Shown piece by piece: positions 53,751 to 63,063 of a stretch of 64,000 bases of DNA; positions within the stretch are counted from its first letter, which is position 1, and every line of letters begins with the position of its first letter. The notes under the pieces are model-generated. The model saw nothing but the letters and a program-made list of their open reading frames with translations, had not been told where the DNA came from and did not search any database. The stretch is from Streptomyces pinistramenti. GTDB lineage: Bacteria > Actinomycetota > Actinomycetes > Streptomycetales > Streptomycetaceae. The stretch lies in assembly GCF_020564935.1 (NCBI RefSeq), contig NZ_JAJCXB010000001.1, forward strand, positions 124,001-188,000, given 5' to 3'. Both the position numbers and the translations under genes were made by a program.

Positions 53751-53798
53751 AGTGGAACACGTTCTTAACATCACGAGTGTTACATCAGAAGTGTCACA
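53751..53798. promoter_or_regulatory. Promoter region with KstR-like box and three AGTGNNACA repeats
   Basis: TGGAACACGTTCTT (53753-53766) fits TnnAACnnGTTnnA, the mycobacterial KstR pattern, at all but the last base. AGTGGAACA, AGTGTTACA and AGTGTCACA occur at 53751, 53776 and 53790. The block lies 26 bases before the racemase start. The binding protein is unknown. Confidence 0.5.
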
Positions 53799-53823
53799 GT
53801 GGGGCAGAGCGAGGGGCGTGAGG

Positions 53824-55005
53824 GTGGAGTCAGGCAACGGCCCGCTCAGCGGGGTGCGCGTGGTGGAGCTGGCAGGCATCGGCCCCTGCCCCTTCGCAGC
53901 CATGACACTGGCCGACCTCGGTGCCGACGTCGTGCGGGTGGACCGGCCCGGAGGCGCGGGGCTCGGCATCGACCCGGCATACGACCTCACCAACCGCAAC
54001 AAACGCTCGGTCCTCATCGATCTGAAGAGCCCCGACGGAGCGCCCCGTGTCCTGGAGCTGGCCGAGCGCGCCGACGTCCTGATCGAGGGCTTCCGCCCCG
54101 GTGTCGCCGAACGTCTCGGGGTCGGCCCGGACGACTGCCTGGCCCGCAACCCGCACCTCGTCTACGGCCGGATGACCGGCTGGGGGCAGCAGGGTCCGCT
54201 GGCCGACACCGCGGGGCACGACATCGGCTACATCGCCATCACCGGTGCCCTCGGCATGATCGGCGCACCCGACGCACCTCCCGTCGCCCCCGCCAACCTC
54301 CTCGGCGACTACGCGGGTGGCTCCCTCTACCTCGTCATCGGCATCCTCGCCGCGCTCCAGCACGCCCGGAACGGGGGTGGCCGGGGCCAGGTCGTGGACG
54401 CTGCGATCGTCGACGGCACCGCCCACCTCTCCGCGATGATCCACGGCATGCTGGCGGCCGGCGGATGGCAGGACAGACGTGGCGCCAACCTGCTCGACGG
54501 CGGCGCGCCGTTCTACGGCACATACGAGACAGCGGACGGCGCCCATATGGCGGTCGGCGCCCTGGAACCGCGGTTCTACGCCGAGTTCATCCGCCTGCTG
54601 GGCATCGAGGACCAGGCACCCGACCGCAACGACCTCGCTGCCTGGGCGGAGTTGCGCAGCGCCATCGCCGCCCGTTTCCGGACCCGTACGCGCGCGGAAT
54701 GGACCGCGGTCTTCGAGGGGACCGATGCCTGCGTGGCGCCCGTACTGACCCTGCGGGAGGCGCCGGCCCACCCCCATCTCGCCGCCCGCGGCACCTTCAT
54801 CGACCACGGCGGCCTCACGCAGCCCGCTCCTGCCCCGCGCTTCTCCCGCACCCCGGGCGCGGTGCGCAGACCGCCCGCGCAGCCCGGCGCCGACACCGAG
54901 GAGGTAGCCCGCGACTGGCAGATCCCCGGCCTCCTCGCCGACGGCCACCCCGCCACGCCGCGCGCGGCGGACGACCGTGACGGGCAGCAGGACGTGGGCA
55001 GTTGA
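53824..55005 (+). CDS. CaiB/BaiF CoA-transferase, alpha-methylacyl-CoA racemase-like
   Basis: A 393-residue class III CoA-transferase-fold protein. LSGVRVVELAGIGPCPFAAM and LADLGADVVRVDRPGG match alpha-methylacyl-CoA racemase. RNKRSVLIDLKSPDG, GHDIGYIAITGALGMIG (active-site histidine and aspartate region) and LLGDYAGGSLYLVIGILAAL follow. Racemases invert 2-methyl branches so that acyl-CoA dehydrogenases can act, which suits the next gene. The frame opens earlier, but GTG at 53824 has GAGGGG 7 bases before it and lies past the promoter motifs. It heads racemase-ACAD-fadA-fadB. Confidence 0.83.
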   Translation: MESGNGPLSGVRVVELAGIGPCPFAAMTLADLGADVVRVDRPGGAGLGIDPAYDLTNRNKRSVLIDLKSPDGAPRVLELAERADVLIEGFRPGVAERLGVGPDDCLARNPHLVYGRMTGWGQQGPLADTAGHDIGYIAITGALGMIGAPDAPPVAPANLLGDYAGGSLYLVIGILAALQHARNGGGRGQVVDAAIVDGTAHLSAMIHGMLAAGGWQDRRGANLLDGGAPFYGTYETADGAHMAVGALEPRFYAEFIRLLGIEDQAPDRNDLAAWAELRSAIAARFRTRTRAEWTAVFEGTDACVAPVLTLREAPAHPHLAARGTFIDHGGLTQPAPAPRFSRTPGAVRRPPAQPGADTEEVARDWQIPGLLADGHPATPRAADDRDGQQDVGS

Positions 55006-55097
55006 GGGAACCCACCACCACACCCCGGTACCTCGGCGCCCGGCCCTTCGGCCCGGAGCCGGGCGAGCCGGCCGACACCGTCAAGAACTGGCTCTGA
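55002..55097 (+). CDS. Possible 31-codon micro-ORF between racemase and ACAD
   Basis: A TTG overlapping the racemase stop as TTGA opens a 31-residue frame ending PADTVKNWL, 15 bases before the ACAD start. The same TTGA coupling is seen at ipdA in this window. Codon choice is G+C-rich and ordered, but no family is recognisable. It may be a peptide, a relic, or chance. Confidence 0.25.
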   Translation: MREPTTTPRYLGARPFGPEPGEPADTVKNWL

Positions 55098-55112
55098 GGA
55101 GGGCCCGGACAG

Positions 55113-56255
55113 ATGAAGCGCCAGATCTTCACCGAGGACCACGAAGCCTTCCGCGGGACGGTACGCACCTTCCTCGCCAAGGAGGTGACACCGCACTACG
55201 AGCAGTGGGAGAAGGACGGCATCGTCAGCCGGGACGCCTGGCGCGCGGCGGGACGGCAGGGGCTGCTCGGCCTGGCCGTGCCCGAGGAGTACGGAGGCGG
55301 CGGGAACGCCGATTTCCGCTACAGCGCCGTGCTGGCCGAGGAGTTCACCCGGGCCGGCGCGGCCGGGCTCGCGGTCGGGCTGCACAACGACATCGTCGGC
55401 CCGTACCTCACCTCGCTCGGCACCGGGGAGCAGAAGCGGCGCTGGCTGCCCGGATTCTGCAGCGGCGACCTCATCACCGCCATCGCGATGACCGAACCGG
55501 GTGCCGGGTCCGACCTCCAGGGCATCCGCACCGGAGCCGAGGACCGCGGCGACCACTGGCTTCTGAACGGCTCCAAGACCTTCATCTCGAACGGCATCCT
55601 CGCCGACCTCGTCATCGTCGTCGCGAAGACGACACCCGAAGGCGGGGCGCACGGCCTGAGCCTGCTGGTCGTCGAGCGCGGGATGGCGGGCTTCGAGCGC
55701 GGCCGCAACCTCGACAAGATCGGCCAGAAGGCACAGGACACCGCCGAGCTCTTCTTCCGCGACGTCCGGGTGCCCAAGGAGAACCTGCTCGGCGAGCTGA
55801 ACGGCGCCTTCGTCCATCTGATGACCCATCTCGCGCAGGAACGGATGGGCATCGCCGTCGCCGGGATCGCGGCCGCCGAACACCTTCTGGAGATAACCCG
55901 CCAGTACGTCAAGGAGCGCGAGGCGTTCGGGAGGCCGCTGGCCAAGCTCCAGCACGTCCGCTTCGAGATCGCCGAGATGGCCACCGAGTGCGCCGTCACC
56001 CGCGCCTTCCTCGACCGCTGCATCGCCGACCACGCCGCGGGCGAACTCGACGCGGTGCATGCGTCGATGGCCAAGTGGTGGGCCACCGAACTGCAGAAGC
56101 GCGTCGCCGACCGCTGCCTCCAACTCCACGGCGGCTACGGCTACATGACCGAATACCGCGTGGCCAAAGCCTTCACCGACGGCCGCATCCAGACGATCTA
56201 CGGCGGGACCACCGAGATCATGAAGGAGATCATCGGCCGGTCCCTGCTCGGCTGA
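55113..56255 (+). CDS. Acyl-CoA dehydrogenase
   Basis: A 380-residue flavoprotein, full length. The N-terminal helices have LLGLAVPEEYGGGGNADFRY. The FAD/substrate core has ITAIAMTEPGAGSDLQGIRT and WLLNGSKTFISNGILADLVI. The C-terminal part has REAFGRPLAKLQHVRFEIAE, LQLHGGYGYMTEYRVAKAFT and ends with the glutamate motif TIYGGTTEIMKEIIGRSLLG. It is a long-/branched-chain type. GAGG lies upstream of the ATG. As second enzyme of the operon it should take the racemised acyl-CoA to the 2-enoyl-CoA. Confidence 0.92.
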   Translation: MKRQIFTEDHEAFRGTVRTFLAKEVTPHYEQWEKDGIVSRDAWRAAGRQGLLGLAVPEEYGGGGNADFRYSAVLAEEFTRAGAAGLAVGLHNDIVGPYLTSLGTGEQKRRWLPGFCSGDLITAIAMTEPGAGSDLQGIRTGAEDRGDHWLLNGSKTFISNGILADLVIVVAKTTPEGGAHGLSLLVVERGMAGFERGRNLDKIGQKAQDTAELFFRDVRVPKENLLGELNGAFVHLMTHLAQERMGIAVAGIAAAEHLLEITRQYVKEREAFGRPLAKLQHVRFEIAEMATECAVTRAFLDRCIADHAAGELDAVHASMAKWWATELQKRVADRCLQLHGGYGYMTEYRVAKAFTDGRIQTIYGGTTEIMKEIIGRSLLG

Positions 56256-56318
56256 CCCAGGACCGTTCGGTCCGCACCCGCCGCGACCGCTCCACCCCCA
56301 TGCGAAAGGCTGCCTGAC

Positions 56319-57533
<1,215 letters not shown>

Positions 57534-57565
57534 CCGCCCGTCCCACCCCTTACGGAGAAGCCACA

Positions 57566-59749
57566 GTGAGCGAGACCTCTGCGATGTCGACCATCCGCTG
57601 GGAGCAGGACGAGACCGGCGTGGTCACCCTGGTCCTGGACGACCCCGGCCAGTCCGCCAACACCATGAACGACGCCTTCAAAGCCTCCCTCACCGCGATC
57701 GCCGACCGTCTGGAGGCCGAGCAGGACAGCGTCCGCGGCGTCATCTTCACCTCCGCCAAGAAGACCTTCTTCGCCGGCGGCGACCTGCGGGACCTGATCG
57801 CGATCACCCCGGACCGGGCCCAGCAAGCATTCGACGCGGGCAACGGCATCAAGCGCGACCTGCGCCGCATCGAAACCCTCGGCAGGCCCGTCGTCGCCGC
57901 CATCAACGGCGCGGCCCTGGGCGGCGGTTACGAAATCGCGCTGGCCTGCCACCACCGCGTCGCCCTGGACACCCCCGGCACCAAGATCGGCCTGCCGGAG
58001 GTCACCCTGGGCCTGCTGCCCGCGGGCGGCGGTGTCACCCGTACGGTCCGGCTGCTCGGCATCGCCGACGCCCTGCTGAAGGTCCTCCTCCAGGGCACCC
58101 AGTACAACGCCACCCGCGCCAAGGACAACGGCCTGGTCCACGAAGTCGCCTCATCCCCCGAGGAGTTGCTGGCCAAGGCCCGCTCGTTCATCGACGAGCA
58201 CCCCGCATCCCAGCAGCCCTGGGACGTCAAGGGCTACCGCATCCCCGGGGGCACCCCGGCCCAGCCGAAGTTCGCCGCCAACCTCCCGGCGTTCCCCGCC
58301 AACCTCAAGAAGCAGGTCAACGGCGCGCCCTACCCGGCGCCGCGCAATATCCTCGCCGCGGCCGTCGAGGGCTCCCAGGTCGACTTCGAGACCGCCCAGA
58401 CCATCGAGGCGCGCTACTTCGTCGAGCTGGTCACCGGCCAGATCTCGAAGAACATGATCCAGGCGTTCTTCTTCGACCTCCAGGCCGTCAACTCCGGAGC
58501 CAACCGCCCCCAGGGCATCGCTCCCCGCACGGTCGAGAAGGTCGCGGTGCTCGGCGCCGGCATGATGGGCGCGGGCATCGCCTACTCCTGCGCCAAGGCC
58601 GGTATGCAGGTCGTGCTCAAGGACGTATCGGCGGAGGCCGCGGCCAAGGGCAAGGCGTACTCCGAAGGGCTCCTGGCCAAGGCGCTCGCCCGCGGCCGCA
58701 CGACCGAGCAGCAGCGGGACGAGCTGCTGGCCCGCATCACGCCCACCGCCGACCCGCAGGACCTCGCCGGCTGTGACGCGGTCATCGAAGCGGTCTTCGA
58801 GGACGTCTCGCTCAAGCACAAGGTCTTCCAGGAGATCGAGCACCTCGTCGCTCCCGATGCGCTGCTCTGCTCCAACACCTCGACGCTGCCCATCTCGGGA
58901 CTGGCCGAAGGGGTCGAGCGCGACGGCGACTTCATCGGACTGCACTTCTTCTCGCCGGTCGACAAGATGCCCCTGGTGGAGATCATCAAGGGTGAGAAGA
59001 CCGGCGACGAGGCGCTGGCCCGCGCCTTCGACCTGGTCCGCCAGATCCGCAAGACCCCGATCGTCGTCAACGATTCGCGCGGCTTCTTCACCTCCCGCGT
59101 CATCGGCCACTTCATCAACGAAGGCGTGGCGATGGTCGGCGAGGGCCTCGACCCGGCCTCCATCGAGCAGGCCGCGGCCCAGGCCGGCTACCCGGCGAAG
59201 GTCCTGTCGCTGGTGGACGAGCTGACCCTGACGCTGCCGCGCAAGATCCGCAAGGAGACCCAGCGGGCGGTCGGGGAGGCCGGCGGCAGCCGGCAGCCGC
59301 ATCCGTCCGACGCGGTCATCGACCGGATGGTCGACGAGTTCGGCCGCCCCGGGCGCAGTGGCGGCGGCGGTTTCTACGAGTACGGCGATGACGGCAAGCG
59401 GGCCGGTCTGTGGCCGGGGCTGCGCGAGCACTTCACCGACAAGGACGCCGCCATTCCGTTCATCGACATGCAGGAACGGATGCTGTTCTCCGAGGCGCTG
59501 GACACCGTCCGCTGTTTCGAGGAGGGCGTGCTGACCTCGGTCGCCGACGCCAACATCGGCTCCATCTTCGGTATCGGCTTCCCGGGCTGGACGGGCGGCG
59601 TGATCCAGTACATCAACGGCTACGAAGGCGGCCTGCCCGGGTTCGTGGCCCGCGCCCGCGAGCTGGAGGCGGCCTACGGCGAGCGGTTCGCGCCGTCCGC
59701 GCTGCTGGTCGAGAAGGCCGGGAAGGGCGAGAAGTTCAGCGACGGCTGA
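57566..59749 (+). CDS. fadB: Enoyl-CoA hydratase/3-hydroxyacyl-CoA dehydrogenase (FadB)
   Basis: A bifunctional 727-residue enzyme. The N-terminal crotonase domain (1-200) has FFAGGDLRDLIAI and VAAINGAALGGGYEIALACH, then PEVTLGLLPAGGGVTRTVRL. The NAD-binding domain begins near residue 326 with VAVLGAGMMGAGIAYSCAKA, and the active-site histidine is in GLHFFSPVDKMPLVEIIKG. The C-terminal helical domains include FFTSRVIGHFINEGVAMVGE. It hydrates 2-enoyl-CoAs and oxidises the 3-hydroxy product, feeding FadA. It is the last gene of the operon. Confidence 0.94.
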   Translation: MSETSAMSTIRWEQDETGVVTLVLDDPGQSANTMNDAFKASLTAIADRLEAEQDSVRGVIFTSAKKTFFAGGDLRDLIAITPDRAQQAFDAGNGIKRDLRRIETLGRPVVAAINGAALGGGYEIALACHHRVALDTPGTKIGLPEVTLGLLPAGGGVTRTVRLLGIADALLKVLLQGTQYNATRAKDNGLVHEVASSPEELLAKARSFIDEHPASQQPWDVKGYRIPGGTPAQPKFAANLPAFPANLKKQVNGAPYPAPRNILAAAVEGSQVDFETAQTIEARYFVELVTGQISKNMIQAFFFDLQAVNSGANRPQGIAPRTVEKVAVLGAGMMGAGIAYSCAKAGMQVVLKDVSAEAAAKGKAYSEGLLAKALARGRTTEQQRDELLARITPTADPQDLAGCDAVIEAVFEDVSLKHKVFQEIEHLVAPDALLCSNTSTLPISGLAEGVERDGDFIGLHFFSPVDKMPLVEIIKGEKTGDEALARAFDLVRQIRKTPIVVNDSRGFFTSRVIGHFINEGVAMVGEGLDPASIEQAAAQAGYPAKVLSLVDELTLTLPRKIRKETQRAVGEAGGSRQPHPSDAVIDRMVDEFGRPGRSGGGGFYEYGDDGKRAGLWPGLREHFTDKDAAIPFIDMQERMLFSEALDTVRCFEEGVLTSVADANIGSIFGIGFPGWTGGVIQYINGYEGGLPGFVARARELEAAYGERFAPSALLVEKAGKGEKFSDG

Positions 59750-59757
59750 CGGGCGGC

Positions 59758-59790
59758 GGGGGCGGCCGCCAGAGAAAGCGGTCCGCCCCC
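59758..59790. terminator. Hairpin between convergent fadB and merR
   Basis: GGGGGCGGCCGC pairs with GCGG-T-CCGCCCCC (one bulge) around a short A-rich loop. It falls between the fadB stop and the opposing merR stop. Confidence 0.7.
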
Positions 59791-59791
59791 G

Positions 59792-60520
59792 TCACTCCCC
59801 GGTCCCGCCGAACCACTCCCGCAGCTCTTCCTTCATCGACCGCTGGAAGGCCGTGACCAGCGCCTGCACGACCATGGGCTGCATATGGGCGGAGAGCGAC
59901 TTCATCCGCGCCATCTCCTCGGGGTCGGGCCCGCCGCCGCGGTAGGGCTCCCCCATCTCGTCCTTGAAGAGCCGGCTCAGCTCGCGGGCCGCCGAGCGGG
60001 TGTGTTCGAGGACGACGGTGCGTGCCGCGAGGATCGTCTCCAGGGCGATCGGCACGTCGAGCAGCCGGGTGCCCAGGTGCAGCAGCCCCGGGTCGACCTG
60101 GAAGACGTCCGGGGCATCGGTGCGCACCAGCACGCTCAGGGCCGCGAGCCGGTCCAGATCGTCCTCGGTCAGCTCCCGGCCGACCCGGCGTTCCAGCTGG
60201 TCACGGGTGGTGTCCTCGGCCTTGTCCGGGATCCAGCTCGCCACCAGCGCCCGGTGGATCGCCAGGTCCTGGGCGCTCAGATCGGGCGGCAGCTGCCGCA
60301 GATAGCGCTCGATGGCGGACAGCGTCATGCCCTGGTGCTGGAGTTCCTCGATCAGCGCCAGCCGCGAGAGATGGTCCGGTCCGTAGCGGCCGACCCGGCG
60401 CGGGCCGATCTCGGGCGGCGGCAGCAGTCCGCGCGTGCTGTAGAAGCGGATCGTGCGGACGGTGACGCCGGCGCGGGCGGCCAGTTCGTCGACCGTCAGG
60501 CCGGTGGCGGACTCCATCAT
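59792..60520 (-). CDS. MerR-family transcriptional regulator
   Basis: A 242-residue regulator. The N-terminal winged helix has LTVDELAARAGVTVRTIRFY and STRGLLPPPEIGPRRVGRYG, then LALIEELQHQGMTLSAIERY. The C-terminal 130 residues form an uncharacterised helical effector domain with no metal-binding cysteines. Two adjacent ATGs are possible and the longer frame upstream is rejected because it precedes the conserved start. It converges on fadB and is a reasonable candidate regulator of the racemase-fadAB operon, but no shared operator was proven. Confidence 0.87.
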   Translation of the reverse strand: MMESATGLTVDELAARAGVTVRTIRFYSTRGLLPPPEIGPRRVGRYGPDHLSRLALIEELQHQGMTLSAIERYLRQLPPDLSAQDLAIHRALVASWIPDKAEDTTRDQLERRVGRELTEDDLDRLAALSVLVRTDAPDVFQVDPGLLHLGTRLLDVPIALETILAARTVVLEHTRSAARELSRLFKDEMGEPYRGGGPDPEEMARMKSLSAHMQPMVVQALVTAFQRSMKEELREWFGGTGE

Positions 60521-60525
60521 GTTCA

Positions 60526-60555
60526 ACAGTATTGCTGTCTCACCATTCTTGTGAA
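60526..60555 (-). promoter_or_regulatory. merR promoter with ACAG-N5-CTGT repeat
   Basis: On the minus strand TTCACA and AATACT are 16 bases apart, and the inverted repeat ACAG-TATTG-CTGT (60526-60538) covers the -10. The short distance to the ATG fits autoregulation. Confidence 0.5.
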
Positions 60556-60602
60556 ACCTCCGGGACCGCCGCGGCCGCGCCGGGGACATGAGCCAGTGTG
60601 AC

Positions 60603-60642
60603 TGCTCATGCTTGTTTGCGAATGCTCGCGTTAGTTTGCGAG
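60603..60642 (+). repeat. Two tandem 20-bp imperfect repeats, candidate TnsB-binding sites
   Basis: The units 60603-60622 and 60623-60642 agree at 15 of 20 positions, sharing TGCTC at the start and GTTTGCGA near the end. Tn7-type ends carry tandem sites of about this length for the transposase. They lie 6-9 bases inside the presumed TGT end. Confidence 0.55.
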
Positions 60643-60651
60643 ACGGGCTGA

Positions 60652-61557
60652 GTGAACGATCGAGTTACGGGCAATATCGGTGATCGTCTGTGGACGGCGG
60701 GCCTGCTGTGCTCCCGTGGAGCCATGACGAGCCCGAGGACGAAGCCCCTCGTCCGTTCCGACGTGTGTCCGTTGAAGAAGTTGATCGTTCCGTACAGCGG
60801 CGGTGGGACTCGCAGCAGGCTGTCGCTGGGGGAGGAGTGGACGCGGCGGTGGACCGGCTCGTGGATCATCGGTGACGGCGAGGTTGCCTGGCCCGTACGT
60901 GACCTGGCCTCGGTGCCTGTGCTCTCGTCCCGGCCGGTTCGCAAGTTCACGTGGAGGGCCCGTCAGGGGAACCGGCCTGGGCTGCAGTTCATGGTGTCGA
61001 CCGGCCGGCACCATGCGTTCGAGTCACTGGAGGAGCAACGACTGCTGCTCGCACTGGACTTTCTCGGCGTGAGTGAGGTGTTGCCGCAGCCGTTCCGGCT
61101 CGACTTCGACCACGTTGGTGGTCGTGGCCAGCACATCCCTGACTTCCTGGCCGTGATGCCCGGGGGCTTGGTGCTCTTCGACGTCCGGCCGGGCAATCGG
61201 ATCGAGGACGACGACCGGCTGAAGTTCGACGCGGCGGCGGAGGCCGCGGCGGCCTGCGGCTGGCAGTATGTGGTGGTGACAGGATGGCGTCAGCACGTTC
61301 ACAGCGTCCTGGATCATCTGTCGTCGCAGCGTCGGCCTCTGAAGGATCAGCTCGGGCTGCAGCGGCAGCTGATCGGGCAGGTCAATCAAGGGCCTTTGCC
61401 CTTCGGCGAACTGGTGGATCGCACGATCCTGCCGGCGGTGGCCCGGGCGCATGCGACGCATCTGCTCTGGCACCGGCGTCTCGCGGTCGGCCTGGGCCGG
61501 CCGCTCGGCGACGGTTCGCTGGTCTGGCTCGGGCAGCGACCTCGTCGGATGCCGTGA
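60652..61557 (+). CDS. tnsA: TnsA-like transposon endonuclease
   Basis: A 301-residue protein with a TnsA N-terminal restriction-enzyme fold that cuts the 5' ends of the transposon. Catalytic positions visible are the glutamate in FESLEEQRLLLALDF, the aspartate in HIPDFLAVMPGG, and LVLFDVRPGNR, where the usual lysine-type residue reads Arg. The C-terminal part (GPLPFGELVDRTILPAVARA, HLLWHRRLAVGLGRPL) resembles TnsA C-domains of actinobacterial elements. The GTG start is uncertain; the ATG 24 codons on (MTSPRTKPLV) is equally likely. The stop overlaps tnsB. Confidence 0.75.
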   Translation: MNDRVTGNIGDRLWTAGLLCSRGAMTSPRTKPLVRSDVCPLKKLIVPYSGGGTRSRLSLGEEWTRRWTGSWIIGDGEVAWPVRDLASVPVLSSRPVRKFTWRARQGNRPGLQFMVSTGRHHAFESLEEQRLLLALDFLGVSEVLPQPFRLDFDHVGGRGQHIPDFLAVMPGGLVLFDVRPGNRIEDDDRLKFDAAAEAAAACGWQYVVVTGWRQHVHSVLDHLSSQRRPLKDQLGLQRQLIGQVNQGPLPFGELVDRTILPAVARAHATHLLWHRRLAVGLGRPLGDGSLVWLGQRPRRMP

Positions 61558-63014
61558 TGGCGGGCGAGCGTGGTCTGTTGAACCTCGCGCCGGGCAGCCA
61601 GCTACGGCTGAACGGCGTCGAGTGGACTGTCGACGCGATCGAGCCGCAGAAGGGGCGCTTCGCCCTCTCGGACGGCGAGGGCCGGTCCGAGGTCCGCCCG
61701 ATCCGCTGGCTGATCCACCACCCGGACGCCCGCCCTGTCAGCACGGCGGCCTCTTTGGTGCGGCTGGCCGACACTGGGCAGTCCCGGTCTCTGGCGGACC
61801 TGACGCCTGACCAGTTGGAGCTGGCCCGGATCCGGGCCGAGCACGTGCTGGAGGCGGCCACCGGGTTTCGCGGCGGCCGCGCGGACCGCGCCCGGCCGGG
61901 GGAGCCTCGGTCCGCATACGACCCGGCGACGACCACGCTCGGTCAGCGCCGGGCCGCGAAAGTTGTCGAATGCCGGTCCATGCCCCGACACGAGGCAGCC
62001 CGGCTGGGGCTGCAGTTCATGGGCCGCAGGACCTTGGAGACGCTCACCGTCTTGCGCGGGGAAAGCCTGTTGTTGGCTTGTGCGGACGGCCGGTGGACCC
62101 GCCGCAGTGGCGGTCACCGCAGCGTCACGGAGGAGGTCCGCCAGGCGATCTTCGCGGTCAAGGCCGAATGCGGTGACCGATCCACCATCTCGATGGCGGC
62201 CAAGCACCGGCTGGTGCATCAGTTCATGGCGGAGACCTTCAAGGATTTCCCGACGGAGAAGATCCCCAGCCGGATGACGCTGACCCGGGTCTGGGACGAG
62301 TGGTTCGGCTGCACCGGCGCCAGGGCCCGTTACGCGCGCTCGGCCCAAGCCGCCGCAGAGGCAGGAGTCGGCCAGAGGCTGGTGGTCTATCGCCCCGGCC
62401 AGGTGATCGCCTTGGACTCGACGCCGTTGCCGGTCAAGCTCCGCGAGACGGTCTTCGGCGAGGCGGTCTCCTCGACGCTCACGCTGGGGTTGGACCTCTA
62501 TACGCATGGGGCGCCCGCATTCCGGCTGACGCTGGAGTCGGACACCTCGGTGGACGTCGCGATGCTGCTGCGGGACGTGATGCTGCCGCTGCCGATGCGT
62601 GAGAGCTGGGGCGAGGACATGGCCTGGCCCTATCCCGGGGTTCCTGCGGACATCGTTACCGAGTTCGCCGGCCATGAGGTCGCCGCCTTGCCGTTCTTCG
62701 CACCGGAGACGGTGACCACCGATCACGGCAGCTCCTATAAGAACCACGACCTGGTTGAGGCCGAGAGGGTGCTGGGCTGCAACATCCTGCCGGCCCGCAC
62801 TTTCCGGGCCAGCGACAAGTTCGCGGTCGAGCGGGCCTTTCGAGCGTTCAACACCATGCTGCTCGAGCATCTGCCCGGCTACACCGGCGTCGATGTCGCC
62901 GACCGCGGGGCCGACCCCGAGGGGGACGCGGTGCTGACCAGATCGCAGATGGAGCACGTGATCGCGACCTTCATCGTGAAAGTCTTTACCGACCGTAGTT
63001 TGTGCTGTTCGTGA
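61557..63014 (+). CDS. tnsB: TnsB-like DDE transposase, C-terminus replaced
   Basis: A 485-residue retroviral-integrase-fold transposase. The N-terminal part has LRLNGVEWTVDAIEPQKGRF. The catalytic core has the first aspartate in VIALDSTPLPVKL, the second in VTTDHGSSYKNHD, and the glutamate in KFAVERAFRAFN exactly 36 residues later (D-x35-E). The frame stays open to ATFIVKV, then reads FTDRSLCCS and stops. Normal TnsB continues for some 150-250 residues with a beta-barrel and TnsC-contact region, so the protein is probably inactive. It is coupled to tnsA by TGATG. Confidence 0.78.
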   Translation: MAGERGLLNLAPGSQLRLNGVEWTVDAIEPQKGRFALSDGEGRSEVRPIRWLIHHPDARPVSTAASLVRLADTGQSRSLADLTPDQLELARIRAEHVLEAATGFRGGRADRARPGEPRSAYDPATTTLGQRRAAKVVECRSMPRHEAARLGLQFMGRRTLETLTVLRGESLLLACADGRWTRRSGGHRSVTEEVRQAIFAVKAECGDRSTISMAAKHRLVHQFMAETFKDFPTEKIPSRMTLTRVWDEWFGCTGARARYARSAQAAAEAGVGQRLVVYRPGQVIALDSTPLPVKLRETVFGEAVSSTLTLGLDLYTHGAPAFRLTLESDTSVDVAMLLRDVMLPLPMRESWGEDMAWPYPGVPADIVTEFAGHEVAALPFFAPETVTTDHGSSYKNHDLVEAERVLGCNILPARTFRASDKFAVERAFRAFNTMLLEHLPGYTGVDVADRGADPEGDAVLTRSQMEHVIATFIVKVFTDRSLCCS

Positions 63015-63063
63015 TGTCTGTTCGAGCCTGTGGCATGGACGTCATGGGCTTGTTTACCGACCG
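62985..63063 (+). repeat. 11-bp direct repeat flanking the tnsB/recombinase junction
   Basis: TTTACCGACCG occurs at 62985-62995 and again at 63053-63063, 68 bases apart. The first copy is where tnsB leaves its family sequence. The second is the start of the recognisable recombinase. Both copies happen to encode FTDR in their frames. Confidence 0.6.

Larger units (their letters stand above)
60597..63014 (+). mobile_element. Tn7-like element remnant (left end, tnsA, truncated tnsB)
   Basis: Starts with TGT 76 bases upstream of the merR start, followed by tandem repeats of a TnsB-site type, then tnsA and tnsB coupled by TGATG. No tnsC or tniQ/tnsD follows: tnsB is cut short and recombinase sequence begins. 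No right end is visible, so the outer limit is undetermined. Confidence 0.6.

Noticed and set aside
53719..53823. Upstream ATG for the racemase (35 extra residues)
   Set aside because: It would translate through the promoter motifs; the GTG at 53824 has a good ribosome-binding site and family-like N-terminus.
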